A stretch of DNA of 64,000 nt from Bacteroidota bacterium (GCA_023416995.1 JAEZGI010000045.1:1-64000), one strand, 5' to 3'. Shown: positions 28,694-36,825, counted from the first letter of the stretch. The notes: generated by a model from the letters alone, not told the origin. Numbers and translations are program-made.

Positions 28694-28990
28694 ATGAAAC
28701 CACATCCATCACCCTTCATCAACCACAAGAATAACACTATTGAGTTTCGTGTCACAATGGGCGCGGCTTCCGAAATTTGTTTGTCAGGATCCTTTAATCA
28801 TTGGGCAAGGGATCAATACAAGATGAAACATTTGAAAGAAGATGACTGGCAGGTTGAGATTCCACTGCTTCCAAAAGGAAAATATTACTACCGGTTCTGT
28901 ATCGATCAGAAGATGGAGATGGAAGATATTGAAAACCCACTCCGTGAACCAGATGGGGTGGTAGGATTTTACAGTGTACTGAAGGTATGA
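28694..28990 (+). CDS. Stand-alone glycogen-binding (AMPK/CBM48-like) domain protein
   Basis: A 98-aa protein made of one carbohydrate-binding domain of the CBM48/AMPK-beta early-set type: NNTIEFRVTMGAASEICLSG, SFNHWARDQYKMKHLKEDDW, QVEIPLLPKGKYYYRFCID. The SFNxW and GxYxYRF motifs that contact glycogen are kept. There is no catalytic domain, signal peptide or membrane segment. It probably attaches to glycogen in the cytoplasm or is a regulatory subunit; glgX lies 11 kb away in this window. It has its own promoter region, since the USP terminator precedes it. Confidence 0.8.
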   Translation: MKPHPSPFINHKNNTIEFRVTMGAASEICLSGSFNHWARDQYKMKHLKEDDWQVEIPLLPKGKYYYRFCIDQKMEMEDIENPLREPDGVVGFYSVLKV

Positions 28991-29006
28991 CCTGGCTCAG
29001 TGTTGT

Positions 29007-29690
29007 TCAATACAATTTATAGACAGGGTTTTTTACGATACCGGCTTCTTTGCTGCAGATCAGAGCAATAAGATCGGCCACAGACTCCGTGTTGCTCCAA
29101 CCGGATTTGTCGACAGCCGGCATTGCTTCATGATTCGGTGGTGTATCGAGCACACCAGGTGCAATCACTGACGTGACTACATCTTTTTTCCCGGCTTCGG
29201 CATTTAACACCCCTGCCAGTTGGAATAACAAAGATTTGCTAAGCGCGTAAGCAAGAGCGCCTTTGGCTGCTGCGGGTTCAAGGGCGGGGCGGGCGCCAAC
29301 AAAAACCAGGCGGCCGTAGCCGTGCTGCATCATATGTTGAAACAACGGTCTGGCCACGTGATAAGCCGTTGAGAAATTTTTATTGAACATCTGTTGTATC
29401 GCTAAACCATCAGTTGTTTCAATATTTCCCATTGCAAAACCACCCGCTACCAACAAACCGTAGTGTATCTGGCCCTTCAGACTCGTAATTTCATTGACGA
29501 ACCCATTTGTCGCCTCTTCATTGTCCAGATCAACCGCATGCAGTTCGAAATTTGATTTGTTTTCGGCGAAGCCAAGATTACTGCCTGATCTGGCGACGGC
29601 AATTACATGATCACCCATCTCCATAAATTTCCTGACGACCGTCCTGCCCAGATGGCCATTGGCCCCGGTTACAATTATATTTCTTGACAT
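29007..29690 (-). CDS. SDR-family NAD(P)-dependent oxidoreductase
   Basis: A 227-aa short-chain dehydrogenase. The Rossmann motif is TGANGHLG near the N-terminus (MSRNIIVTGANGHLGRTVV) and the active-site YxxxK is YALSK, preceded by LVFVGARPA. I prefer the ATG at 29690; an in-frame ATG at 29726 would add 12 polar residues with no family support. The substrate is unknown. Upstream, at 29789-29872, lie three 28-bp tandem repeats that could be regulator sites. A motif TAACTTTA resembling the Bacteroidota -7 element lies about 40 bases before the start, just upstream of the alternative ATG. Confidence 0.85.
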   Translation of the reverse strand: MSRNIIVTGANGHLGRTVVRKFMEMGDHVIAVARSGSNLGFAENKSNFELHAVDLDNEEATNGFVNEITSLKGQIHYGLLVAGGFAMGNIETTDGLAIQQMFNKNFSTAYHVARPLFQHMMQHGYGRLVFVGARPALEPAAAKGALAYALSKSLLFQLAGVLNAEAGKKDVVTSVIAPGVLDTPPNHEAMPAVDKSGWSNTESVADLIALICSKEAGIVKNPVYKLY

Positions 29691-29788
29691 AAGGCTCTGA
29701 TTATACTCCTGTTTGGATGTTTGCATCTAAAGTTAAACAAACCTTCCGATCAGAAACTGAGCTTCTGCCTTAGGATTTAAAATTCATC

Positions 29789-29872
29789 ATTCAGGTATCA
29801 TATACTAATCGTGAGAATTCAGGTATCATATACTAATTGTGAGAATTCAGGTATCATCTACTAATTGTGAGA
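29789..29872. repeat. Three tandem 28-bp repeats upstream of the SDR gene
   Basis: Units at 29789-29816, 29817-29844 and 29845-29872 abut without spacers. Unit 2 differs from unit 1 by one base (ATCGTG/ATTGTG) and unit 3 from unit 2 by one (CATATAC/CATCTAC). Each unit begins ATTCAGGTATCAT. In units 1 and 2 the core GTATCATATAC is an interrupted palindrome (GTAT/ATAC arms), as expected for a dimeric repressor site. They lie 99-182 bases upstream of the SDR start codon and 56 bases after the end of the radical SAM gene. Confidence 0.9.
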
Positions 29873-29927
29873 AACAACTTGTCAGCTGCCTGATCCTCAC
29901 CCTTGACCTCATATTTTGAAGGTCCAA

Positions 29928-30995
29928 TCAAAACATGCTCATCTGCTGGCCCGGTCTGTAAAACTGTGTACAATCCAGGTCCCAACGCTCGGCATCCAGG
30001 TGATACAAACTACTGTACTTCCTGAACTGCTGGGCCACGAGGTCTGCTATCTGGCCCTCGCCGCGCATCCTGGTGCCCCATCTGCTATCGTTTACTTTAC
30101 CGTTGTGACTGGCTTCGATCAGGTGCCAGACTTTATCGGCCCGGTCAGGAAAGTTTTTATAAAGCCAATCGTGAAATAATAATTTGACAGCACCATTTAG
30201 TCTTATAAAAGTATAACCAGAAAACTTTGCGCCATTTTCGGCTGCACCTTTCAGTATTCTTTGCATTTCATGTTCGTTAAGACCGGGTATCATGGGGCCC
30301 AGCATCACACCGCAGTGAACACCTGCTTCAGTTAATTCCTTAATGATGCGCATTCGTTGTGCCCCGGTTGTTGTCCGCGGCTCCATGGCCCGACGCAGTG
30401 GTTCATCCATAGAAGTAATCGTAACGATCACCGAAGCCAGCCCTTTTTTTCCCATTCTGCCAAGAATGTCCTTATCACGCAGTATGCCTGCATTTTTTGT
30501 GATGATGCCTACTGGCTGATTAAATGATTCACAAACTTCAAGTAACTGGCGGGTTAAGCGAAATTTTTGTTCGCCGGGTTGATAACAATCGGTGTTACCG
30601 CTGATAGCAATAGGAAAACATTCCCAACGAGGGTTCATCAGGAACTTTTTAAGCAATGCGGGTGCGTTTTTTTTGACGACTATTTTTCGTTCAAAATCAA
30701 GACCTGCACTATAACCCCAGTATTCATGTGAGTTTCGGGCATAACAGTAGATACATCCATGTTCGCAGCCCTGATACGGGTTCATGCTATACATCATGCC
30801 GACATCAGGACTATCGACCTTATTGACGATTGTTTTTGCTTCCTGTTCAATAAAGCTGGTTGCAGCGTTTGGTTCGGTCCAGTCATCGATCCCTTCCACA
30901 TGTTCACGCACCGTTTCCTGCGCATGAAACTTGTTTGCGGTATTGATCTGCGCACCCCTGCCCTTTAAATATTCGGGCTGATTCTCCATGTCCAT
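29928..30995 (-). CDS. PA0069-family radical SAM protein
   Basis: A 355-aa radical SAM enzyme. The ATG at 30995 is chosen because CAGGAGA lies 9 bases upstream and because the N-terminus then reads MDMENQPEYLKGRGAQINTA, in which the KGRGA motif is typical of this family. The iron-sulfur cluster motif is Cys77, Cys81, Cys84 (GCEHGCIYCYARN). Further family segments are AISGNTDCYQPGE and VTITSMDEPLRRAMEPR. The group is related to spore photoproduct lyase, and its reaction is not established. Here it is the last gene of a unit with two 2H-phosphoesterase-like genes, suggesting a joint nucleic-acid or nucleotide function (inference). Confidence 0.9.
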   Translation of the reverse strand: MDMENQPEYLKGRGAQINTANKFHAQETVREHVEGIDDWTEPNAATSFIEQEAKTIVNKVDSPDVGMMYSMNPYQGCEHGCIYCYARNSHEYWGYSAGLDFERKIVVKKNAPALLKKFLMNPRWECFPIAISGNTDCYQPGEQKFRLTRQLLEVCESFNQPVGIITKNAGILRDKDILGRMGKKGLASVIVTITSMDEPLRRAMEPRTTTGAQRMRIIKELTEAGVHCGVMLGPMIPGLNEHEMQRILKGAAENGAKFSGYTFIRLNGAVKLLFHDWLYKNFPDRADKVWHLIEASHNGKVNDSRWGTRMRGEGQIADLVAQQFRKYSSLYHLDAERWDLDCTQFYRPGQQMSMF

Positions 30996-31003
30996 AACAC
31001 ACT

Positions 31004-31010
31004 TCTCCTG
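31004..31010 (-). promoter_or_regulatory. Shine-Dalgarno fixing the radical SAM start
   Basis: CAGGAGA on the minus strand is 9 bases before the ATG at 30995. It decides against in-frame starts up to 31055 and the ATG at 30989. Confidence 0.65.
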
Positions 31011-31055
31011 ATAAATCAATTGATATTCCCGGTTTGATCGCAGGGGCCCCGTCAA

Positions 31056-31664
31056 TTAAAACAGTTCACCCTGGCGCGTGATTACCGGAAGATTTTTGAA
31101 TTCGAAACGTTCTGCGATCTGCCAGGCCAGCTCGCCCTGGCGCCGTCTTAGTAGCATCATATTATCTGCAATAAAACGAGCGGTAAAATGACGGTGACTA
31201 TATACCTGCCAGCCTTTCTCGTATTGCCATGGTAACAGTTTCCTGGCAATGGCAACCTGTGGTTCATCGGGGAAATGCGGCTTGTTCTCTTTGTTAAGTG
31301 TCATCAATTGTTGAAAGCCTTTGAGCTCTTTGATGAGATTTCGGACCGGCTCTTTGGTTTTGACATTCACATAAATAGAATGCGTAGGATGAGAACCAAA
31401 ATCTTTCAGTTCTACCTTAAAGGGACGATGACCCAGTGCTATTGTACGTAACCTGGTCAATAACCTTTCTTCCATCATCGCATATTGTGTGAATCCTGCC
31501 AGCATAATATGCGATTTCCCCGTGAGGTTCACATTTGTTTTATAGTTCTCTGCGAATTCTTTTTTCAGGTGCCCGATACGCTCCCGCAATTCTTGTGGCG
31601 GATTCAATATCAGCATGTATTCATTAACGCGGTATCCTGGTATACTTTGTATGATTGATTTCAT
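31056..31664 (-). CDS. 2H-phosphoesterase-like (2'-5' RNA ligase family) protein A, second histidine replaced
   Basis: A 202-aa protein starting at the ATG at 31664, with AAAGGGAAAG just before it. The 2H (LigT/CPDase) fold is recognised from motif 1 at KSHIMLAGF (His52) and the motif 2 region FPDEPQVAIAR, plus the shared segment FGSHPTHSIYV. In active 2H enzymes each motif is H-x-T/S; here the second His is Gln136, and Met54 replaces the T/S of motif 1. Catalysis by this chain alone is doubtful. It lies 19 bases after paralog B and 60 bases before the radical SAM start. Protein B lacks the other histidine, so the two may form a composite site (inference). Confidence 0.72.
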   Translation of the reverse strand: MKSIIQSIPGYRVNEYMLILNPPQELRERIGHLKKEFAENYKTNVNLTGKSHIMLAGFTQYAMMEERLLTRLRTIALGHRPFKVELKDFGSHPTHSIYVNVKTKEPVRNLIKELKGFQQLMTLNKENKPHFPDEPQVAIARKLLPWQYEKGWQVYSHRHFTARFIADNMMLLRRRQGELAWQIAERFEFKNLPVITRQGELF

Positions 31665-31683
31665 GACTTTCCCTTTAATTGTT

Positions 31684-32262
31684 TCAGGCAACTTTATTAA
31701 ACAGGTCATTATTTGCCGGCAATAAACCAAAAACCTGGACTGTCCTAAACGTATCGTAACTGTCTTTGCGACGCAACAATACCAGTTCCTTCACCTGGAA
31801 GTTTTCATGAAACAGTTTCCTGGAATAATCACTCAGCGCCTGTTCATATATACTTGCAGGCAAGTTTCCTGCCAGCGCAACATGGGGCCGGTTACGATAG
31901 ATACCCGTTGCTGGTTCAATGAAATCATTCATGGCCCCTAACTGACTGGTCAGCCTAAGCAATGGATCCATATCCTGGATCCTGTAATAGATAGTGTGCG
32001 AAGGGAAACCACTGTAATTATTCAGGGTTAGATGAAAACCCTGCTCCAGACCGCAGATCTTTTGCAGCCACCGCACCAGCGTCGGTTCAATTCCTTCACT
32101 TGCGGTAAAATTTGTGATGGGCACATACGGCTTCAAGGCCGGCCGCAAGCGGATCTTATATTTGTCACTGAAATAAGCGCGCTCTGCGAGCATTTTTTCC
32201 ATCAGGGATTTGTCGGGGTAAGCCACCATCAGGTATTCAAAAGAAGCAGGATGGGTATGCAT
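31684..32262 (-). CDS. 2H-phosphoesterase-like (2'-5' RNA ligase family) protein B, first histidine replaced
   Basis: A 192-aa paralog of protein A and first gene of the unit. The second 2H motif is present as RPHVALAGN with His127, but at the first motif position the sequence reads KPYVPITNF with Tyr46 instead of His. The segment GFPSHTIYYRI matches protein A's SHPTHSIYV. The T/S of the second motif is Ala129. Either the protein has become a ligand-binding scaffold, or it pairs with A, which has kept the opposite histidine. A promoter-like sequence with a palindrome lies just upstream (32294-32323). The ATG at 32262 has no clear Shine-Dalgarno. Confidence 0.75.
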   Translation of the reverse strand: MHTHPASFEYLMVAYPDKSLMEKMLAERAYFSDKYKIRLRPALKPYVPITNFTASEGIEPTLVRWLQKICGLEQGFHLTLNNYSGFPSHTIYYRIQDMDPLLRLTSQLGAMNDFIEPATGIYRNRPHVALAGNLPASIYEQALSDYSRKLFHENFQVKELVLLRRKDSYDTFRTVQVFGLLPANNDLFNKVA

Positions 32263-32293
32263 AGGTTAAGTTTGTCCGATTAAATATTTAGCA

Positions 32294-32323
32294 TAAATAT
32301 ACTAAATTCTTTAGCAAAACAAA
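32294..32323 (-). promoter_or_regulatory. Bacteroidota-type promoter with palindromic spacer for the 2H/radical SAM operon
   Basis: Reading leftward, TTTG (32320-32323) and TATATTTA (32294-32301) are 18 bases apart, close to the Bacteroidota consensus TTTG-N19-TAnnTTTG. The spacer contains a palindrome CTAAA-3-TTTAG (32302-32314), a likely repressor site. The transcription start would fall near 32287, about 25 bases before the ATG at 32262. TTTAGCA also occurs as a direct repeat at 32287-32293 and 32310-32316 on the plus strand. Confidence 0.45.
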
Positions 32324-32329
32324 ATAATT

Positions 32330-32352
32330 TTTCAGCATGGTTGATGCTGAAA
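32330..32352. repeat. 9-bp inverted repeat between the sensor gene and the 2H operon
   Basis: Perfect 9-bp arms (32330-32338 and 32344-32352) with a 5-base centre, sequence TTTCAGCAT in the left arm. It may be a terminator for the leftward sensor gene (AT-rich but no clean T run follows) or an operator for the 2H operon; it lies upstream of the predicted -33 element. No gene is visible in 32263-32521. Confidence 0.55.
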
Positions 32353-32521
32353 TGACCAAACTTTACTTGGGCCACAGGTCAGCCATTAGTGCCCCTTTTT
32401 GGCTGGTATATCACTCATTCTGAAAAACTCAAAATTTGATACCCCAGCCCCGCCACGATGGGTGCAACATAAATCCAAAGTGGAAACAACTGTAACCACC
32501 GGTGCGCACAATGGCGTGTTT

Positions 32522-35500
32522 TTATACCACCGGCACCACAAGAATTACCGATAAATGTTTATTGTCAGCCTGTATATCCAGCACAGCATTCATGGACTCT
32601 GCCCGCCGCGAAATATCCATCATTTTCTCATTGTCAAAAAGAAACTCCGGCGATCCATACGCTCCATTGCTCTGGATCTTTAACGACAAGGCAGATTTAT
32701 CATAATCAATATTCACCAGTATCTGGTTGGCCATCGAACTTTTTGCAATACTGCGCAAGGCGCGTCTGAATATCACATAAAACTCGTAACGTGATTTCAT
32801 ATCGAGATTGATACCCTGAACATTTTCATCAACCACCATCTCAATGATCGCACCATGACGGTTACGCATAGCCGAAACAAATTCATTCATCCTTAACAGG
32901 GTCATTTCCATGCTATCGTTCACCGGGTCGATACTCCAGAACATATCATCCATTACCACGATCATCTTCCTGCTTTTTTCATTGATCTGGTCGATGTATT
33001 CCTTGGATCGGGTGATGTCTTTATCAGCTTTCATCTTTGCCATCTCACTTAACATGCTGATGTTGTTAAGCGTTGTGTCGAGTTCTTTATGCAGGTTACC
33101 CGCAATCTGTGTACGTACCTGTTGAAGTTCCATAAACTTCTTGATCCTTTCTCTTTCGAGCCAGTACAGAACAATCGCAATCGCCAGTAATAACAATGCA
33201 TAAAACCACCAGGTTCTCCAGAATGGTGCCCGAACGCTTATCTGGATAGAAGTTATATCCTTACTGGTTATACCATCAGCATTTTCAGCCATTACGTTAA
33301 AAGTATAATCACCAGGGGGCAGGTAACTATAGATCGCCTGTGCGTTTGCATCTGCTTCCTGCATTTCAGTTTCCAGGCCCTCCAGCTGATAATGATAATG
33401 AAGCTTTTGTTCTTTCAGATAATTCAGGGCACTGAATTCGATAACAATCGAGTTTTTATCATAAGGTAAAACAATTCGTTTCAGACGCATGATCGAATCG
33501 ATAGAAACAGGTTCATTGCCGATTCTGAAGTCGGTAATGCTTGTGTTGGGCGGAACCCTCGACTGCACCATTTTCAACGGATCAAAAACGAGAAAGTTCT
33601 GGTTGTTCGTGAACACAAGCCGGCCATCAGGTAAGGCATGCGCATCACCTGGATTAAATGCATCGTAAGATATACCGTCCCTGCGGTCATAATTGGTGAA
33701 TGTGCCAATATCAATATTGAAACGACACAATCCATTCGAAGAGCCAAGCCAGAATATGCCATTGTTATCGCGTACCAGGCAATTAATATTGTTTGCGGGC
33801 AATCCATCTTCTGAAGAAATATGAACCACTTTCCTGCTGCGGATGTTGATCATGTCCAGCGCGCCGGCTGCTATCAACAGGATGCTGTCGTTACGTTGTG
33901 ATATATCGGCCACAACATCACTCCAAAGCGATTGTCCGGGTTTGTCTTTTTTTCTGAACTGGTCAACCACTGTATTTTTCCTGGGATCAATCTTCACCAG
34001 TCCATGCCCAAGTGTTGCGGCCCAGATCATTCCATCTTTATCAACAAATAGTTTATGTACAAGCCCGGTGCTTGTGACCACCATATAACCTTTGGTAATA
34101 TCATCGCCCGCCAGTTTGCGGTCCCATTTAATGATCAGTCCACCCTGCGTGCCAAACCACAAATTGCCATCATGATCTTCCACACCGACTCTTATGGTTC
34201 TTCCACGAAACACCGGCGGATACCAGTTAGTGTGTTTTTTCCGGACAGGATCATAAACAATCATACGGCCTTCCTGCAAACCCATCCATACCAGGTTGGT
34301 GGCTGAATGCTGCAAAATAAACCAGTACGAATAACGATCCTTTAATGAATCGAGATCAGCAGGTATTGCCGCAGGGTTAAAAACGCTGTCATACGCGTAA
34401 ATACCCGAACCCCAGCATCCTACCAGGATAGTTCCGTCTTTTAACTTACATACGGTTTGGGTGGTAACATTTTTCAACCCTTCACCATTCGGGCGTACCA
34501 GATCGTACGAATTGAACATTTGCGCATCCGGGTTGAAATAAAATACGCCGTTGTTCGTACTCACCCAGAGATTGTGCTGGTTGTCTTCAAAGACATCGTT
34601 TACTTTTTCAAAACGGATATTGTGTTCATCCCTAAAATCATTTTTAACTACATTAAGCGGTTTGCCTTCTGCGCCATATTCAAGAAGAAAGGGTAGGCCA
34701 TAGAGCCAAAGCCGTCCGTTTGATTGCCGCGTGGTGCCCAGAACTTCGAAGTAATTCAGACCAAGTGCCTCAGCAGACAAGTCGTGTATTCTTGCTTCCC
34801 CGCTGTTGACATCGTTATAGAAAACGGTCGGGGTACTGATTTTTGGTCCCCAGCTAACCATCAGGAAGCGGTCACGGTTGTCAAAATACACACTGCTTAT
34901 TCGAGTAATGTTCCCGTATTTATTGATCAGTGGCTCGTTTGCAGGGTTGTTTCCGCGATAACTCAGTTGACGCGTTTTGGGATTATATATCGCAAGTCCC
35001 GAGTCGGCGCCTAACAGGAACTTGCCGGTTCGATAATCTTCACAAATATCTGTGTACCGCCAGTTACGTGGCAGGGGAAGCGCAAATTTGTTTTGTTCGA
35101 AAGTATTTGTGGTTTCGTTATACCGCAACACACCCTGGCCGTTCACGAACAGCAATAGTTCCCCCGTTGTCGTTTCCACCAATTTCTTAGGAACATACAT
35201 TGTTAGCTCTGATATATATTGAACGCCAGCCTCTTTATAAGTAAAATTATCCGGGTTGAAAGTGCCCACTTTATTATCACTTGTTCCGATCCAGATCTGT
35301 TTTTTTTTATCGAGATGAACAAATGCAACATTTTCATCGGGTATGCTGGTTTTATTGCCGGGCACGGTAGCGTAACGGGTAAACTTGTTGCCATCATACC
35401 GATGCAGACCATTGGCCGTTGCGAGCCAGATAAAACCCTTATGATCCTGGATAGTGTTGTTGATGTAGTTAGAAGAAAGTCCGTTGAGAATATTGAAGTG

Positions 35501-35647
35501 CGTAAATGCAAACTGTCTTGCCTGGGCGCCAGCCATCCGTTCACGGGAAACGGGGGAAGCGGGAGTTTGAGCGCGACCGTGCTGCATCAGCAGGATTAAA
35601 AAAAGAGCAGTCAGTAGTTTATACAAGTCGGGCCTGGGTTTTGTCAA
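32522..35647 (-). CDS. Two-component-regulator propeller sensor protein with degenerate histidine-kinase domain
   Basis: A 1041-aa protein with a TTG start (no nearby ATG) and a signal peptide (LLTALFLILLMQHGRAQ). Two seven-bladed propellers of Reg_prop repeats fill about residues 45-730 (GFIWLATANGLHRYDGNKF, NLWFGTQGGLIIKWD, GIFWLGSSNGLCRF), followed by a Y_Y_Y domain (YSYLPPGDYTFNVMAENADG) and one transmembrane helix (TWWFYALLLLAIAIVLYWL). The cytoplasmic part has a dimerisation motif NLHKELDTTLNNI with the His kept, but the ATP-binding domain is badly degraded: the N-box reads FRRALRSIAKSS without its Asn and the G1 box SNG lacks Asp. It probably signals without its own kinase activity. 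No response regulator or DNA-binding domain is attached. Confidence 0.82.
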   Translation of the reverse strand: MTKPRPDLYKLLTALFLILLMQHGRAQTPASPVSRERMAGAQARQFAFTHFNILNGLSSNYINNTIQDHKGFIWLATANGLHRYDGNKFTRYATVPGNKTSIPDENVAFVHLDKKKQIWIGTSDNKVGTFNPDNFTYKEAGVQYISELTMYVPKKLVETTTGELLLFVNGQGVLRYNETTNTFEQNKFALPLPRNWRYTDICEDYRTGKFLLGADSGLAIYNPKTRQLSYRGNNPANEPLINKYGNITRISSVYFDNRDRFLMVSWGPKISTPTVFYNDVNSGEARIHDLSAEALGLNYFEVLGTTRQSNGRLWLYGLPFLLEYGAEGKPLNVVKNDFRDEHNIRFEKVNDVFEDNQHNLWVSTNNGVFYFNPDAQMFNSYDLVRPNGEGLKNVTTQTVCKLKDGTILVGCWGSGIYAYDSVFNPAAIPADLDSLKDRYSYWFILQHSATNLVWMGLQEGRMIVYDPVRKKHTNWYPPVFRGRTIRVGVEDHDGNLWFGTQGGLIIKWDRKLAGDDITKGYMVVTSTGLVHKLFVDKDGMIWAATLGHGLVKIDPRKNTVVDQFRKKDKPGQSLWSDVVADISQRNDSILLIAAGALDMINIRSRKVVHISSEDGLPANNINCLVRDNNGIFWLGSSNGLCRFNIDIGTFTNYDRRDGISYDAFNPGDAHALPDGRLVFTNNQNFLVFDPLKMVQSRVPPNTSITDFRIGNEPVSIDSIMRLKRIVLPYDKNSIVIEFSALNYLKEQKLHYHYQLEGLETEMQEADANAQAIYSYLPPGDYTFNVMAENADGITSKDITSIQISVRAPFWRTWWFYALLLLAIAIVLYWLERERIKKFMELQQVRTQIAGNLHKELDTTLNNISMLSEMAKMKADKDITRSKEYIDQINEKSRKMIVVMDDMFWSIDPVNDSMEMTLLRMNEFVSAMRNRHGAIIEMVVDENVQGINLDMKSRYEFYVIFRRALRSIAKSSMANQILVNIDYDKSALSLKIQSNGAYGSPEFLFDNEKMMDISRRAESMNAVLDIQADNKHLSVILVVPVV

Positions 35648-35679
35648 AAATACAAATCGCGTCCAATAGGTGGAAACTT

Positions 35680-36825
35680 TTACTTAGCAATTTGATCAGG
35701 GCTGGCGGTAGGTACGGTGGCTACCTGGTCACGAATGCTATCAAAAAGATATGATAACGGGCATTGTTCCAGGATCACCCGTTCGGATTGGCCATTGACA
35801 GTTTTCCATTTCACCAGTCGTATATTATCGCCCTCGATTTCAATACCGGTGATGTCGCCATCGCTAAAACAACAACAGCCTGTGTTGAAGTAGGAGGGCT
35901 TTACCATGGTTTTGACAAATGTTTTGTTGCCATATTCTTCCCGTCGCCAGGTGAGCTCTTTTTCAAGCAGGGCTACCGTTTCCAGGTTCCCGATTTCACG
36001 GGCTTTTTCGATCTGTTTCATCAACCGTTCAATATGATCAAGTGATGCAAAAACCGGTTTATGTGTATGTCCCGAAATCATGAGCATGTTTTTTTGTGTG
36101 GCCGACCATTCATACATCATGATATTATGAACGTCCACCAACTCAAAGCTGTCGGAGGTTGTATTAACGCTGATGTCGAGGAAACGCTGTATGGGTGTCC
36201 AGATAGCGGCCACGATCCACATGCTGACCTTATTGCCATCGCTTTGTTTGTCGCCCTGGTGGCCATGTGTCAATAAGATAGAAAACTCTTCATTGTTGTA
36301 AGTGGTGCAAAGCAGGATGCCTTCGGGAACCTTGAGTTTGTTTCCAAATATTCCTTTCAGGTAGAGGTCGCGCTGAAAAGCATATTTCCATTCGAGGTCG
36401 TGGTTGCCAAAGGTTCGCAGATAACGTTTATCCTGGAGAAACCTTGCTTCTTCCAGGAGGCTTTTCCGATGGCTCTCAACTACTTTATCGGGGGTATTTT
36501 CCCATAATTCTTCACAGTCGCCGATGTTGGCCAGGCAAAAGCCGTTTCTGAAATAATAATCTAACGCGGTTTGATAATTTGTTTCAGCGTTCCGGAAATC
36601 ATCCGCAGCATCTTTCGCCCCTTTGTGCTGATCTGAAAAGATGATAAATTTTCCGTCATTCATCTTGAAGGGAAAGACAAACCCGTATTCTTCTTTGCCT
36701 TTCCTGATATTGTCGACTAAAATATCGAGTGATTCAAACACATCTTTTTTGATGGGTCTGGAGGAAAATTTGTTGGCCAGCCAGGTGACCGGTCCACGAA
36801 AAATATATTGAAACAGTTTACGCAT
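35680..36825 (-). CDS. Calcineurin-like metallophosphoesterase
   Basis: A 381-aa metallophosphoesterase. The metal-binding motifs appear in order: FSDQHKG (D-x-H), IGDCEELWE (GD), TFGNHDLEW (GNHD), LTHGHQGD (GH) and ISGHTHKP (GHTH), so the di-metal site is complete. It has no signal peptide; the N-terminus MRKLFQYIFRGPVTWLANKF may lie on the membrane. The substrate is unknown. It is transcribed in the same direction as the downstream sensor gene, 32 bases apart, so they may be co-transcribed. A GGAGGA sequence directly abuts the ATG, too close for a normal Shine-Dalgarno. Confidence 0.88.
   Translation of the reverse strand: MRKLFQYIFRGPVTWLANKFSSRPIKKDVFESLDILVDNIRKGKEEYGFVFPFKMNDGKFIIFSDQHKGAKDAADDFRNAETNYQTALDYYFRNGFCLANIGDCEELWENTPDKVVESHRKSLLEEARFLQDKRYLRTFGNHDLEWKYAFQRDLYLKGIFGNKLKVPEGILLCTTYNNEEFSILLTHGHQGDKQSDGNKVSMWIVAAIWTPIQRFLDISVNTTSDSFELVDVHNIMMYEWSATQKNMLMISGHTHKPVFASLDHIERLMKQIEKAREIGNLETVALLEKELTWRREEYGNKTFVKTMVKPSYFNTGCCCFSDGDITGIEIEGDNIRLVKWKTVNGQSERVILEQCPLSYLFDSIRDQVATVPTASPDQIAK

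Noticed and set aside
29833..29845. lac-operator-like AATTGTGAG in the tandem repeats
   Set aside because: Only half of the operator matches, no LacI-type gene is present, and the repeat palindrome lies elsewhere in the unit.
29789..29872. CRISPR-like array
   Set aside because: Repeats abut without spacers, there are only three, and no cas gene is present.
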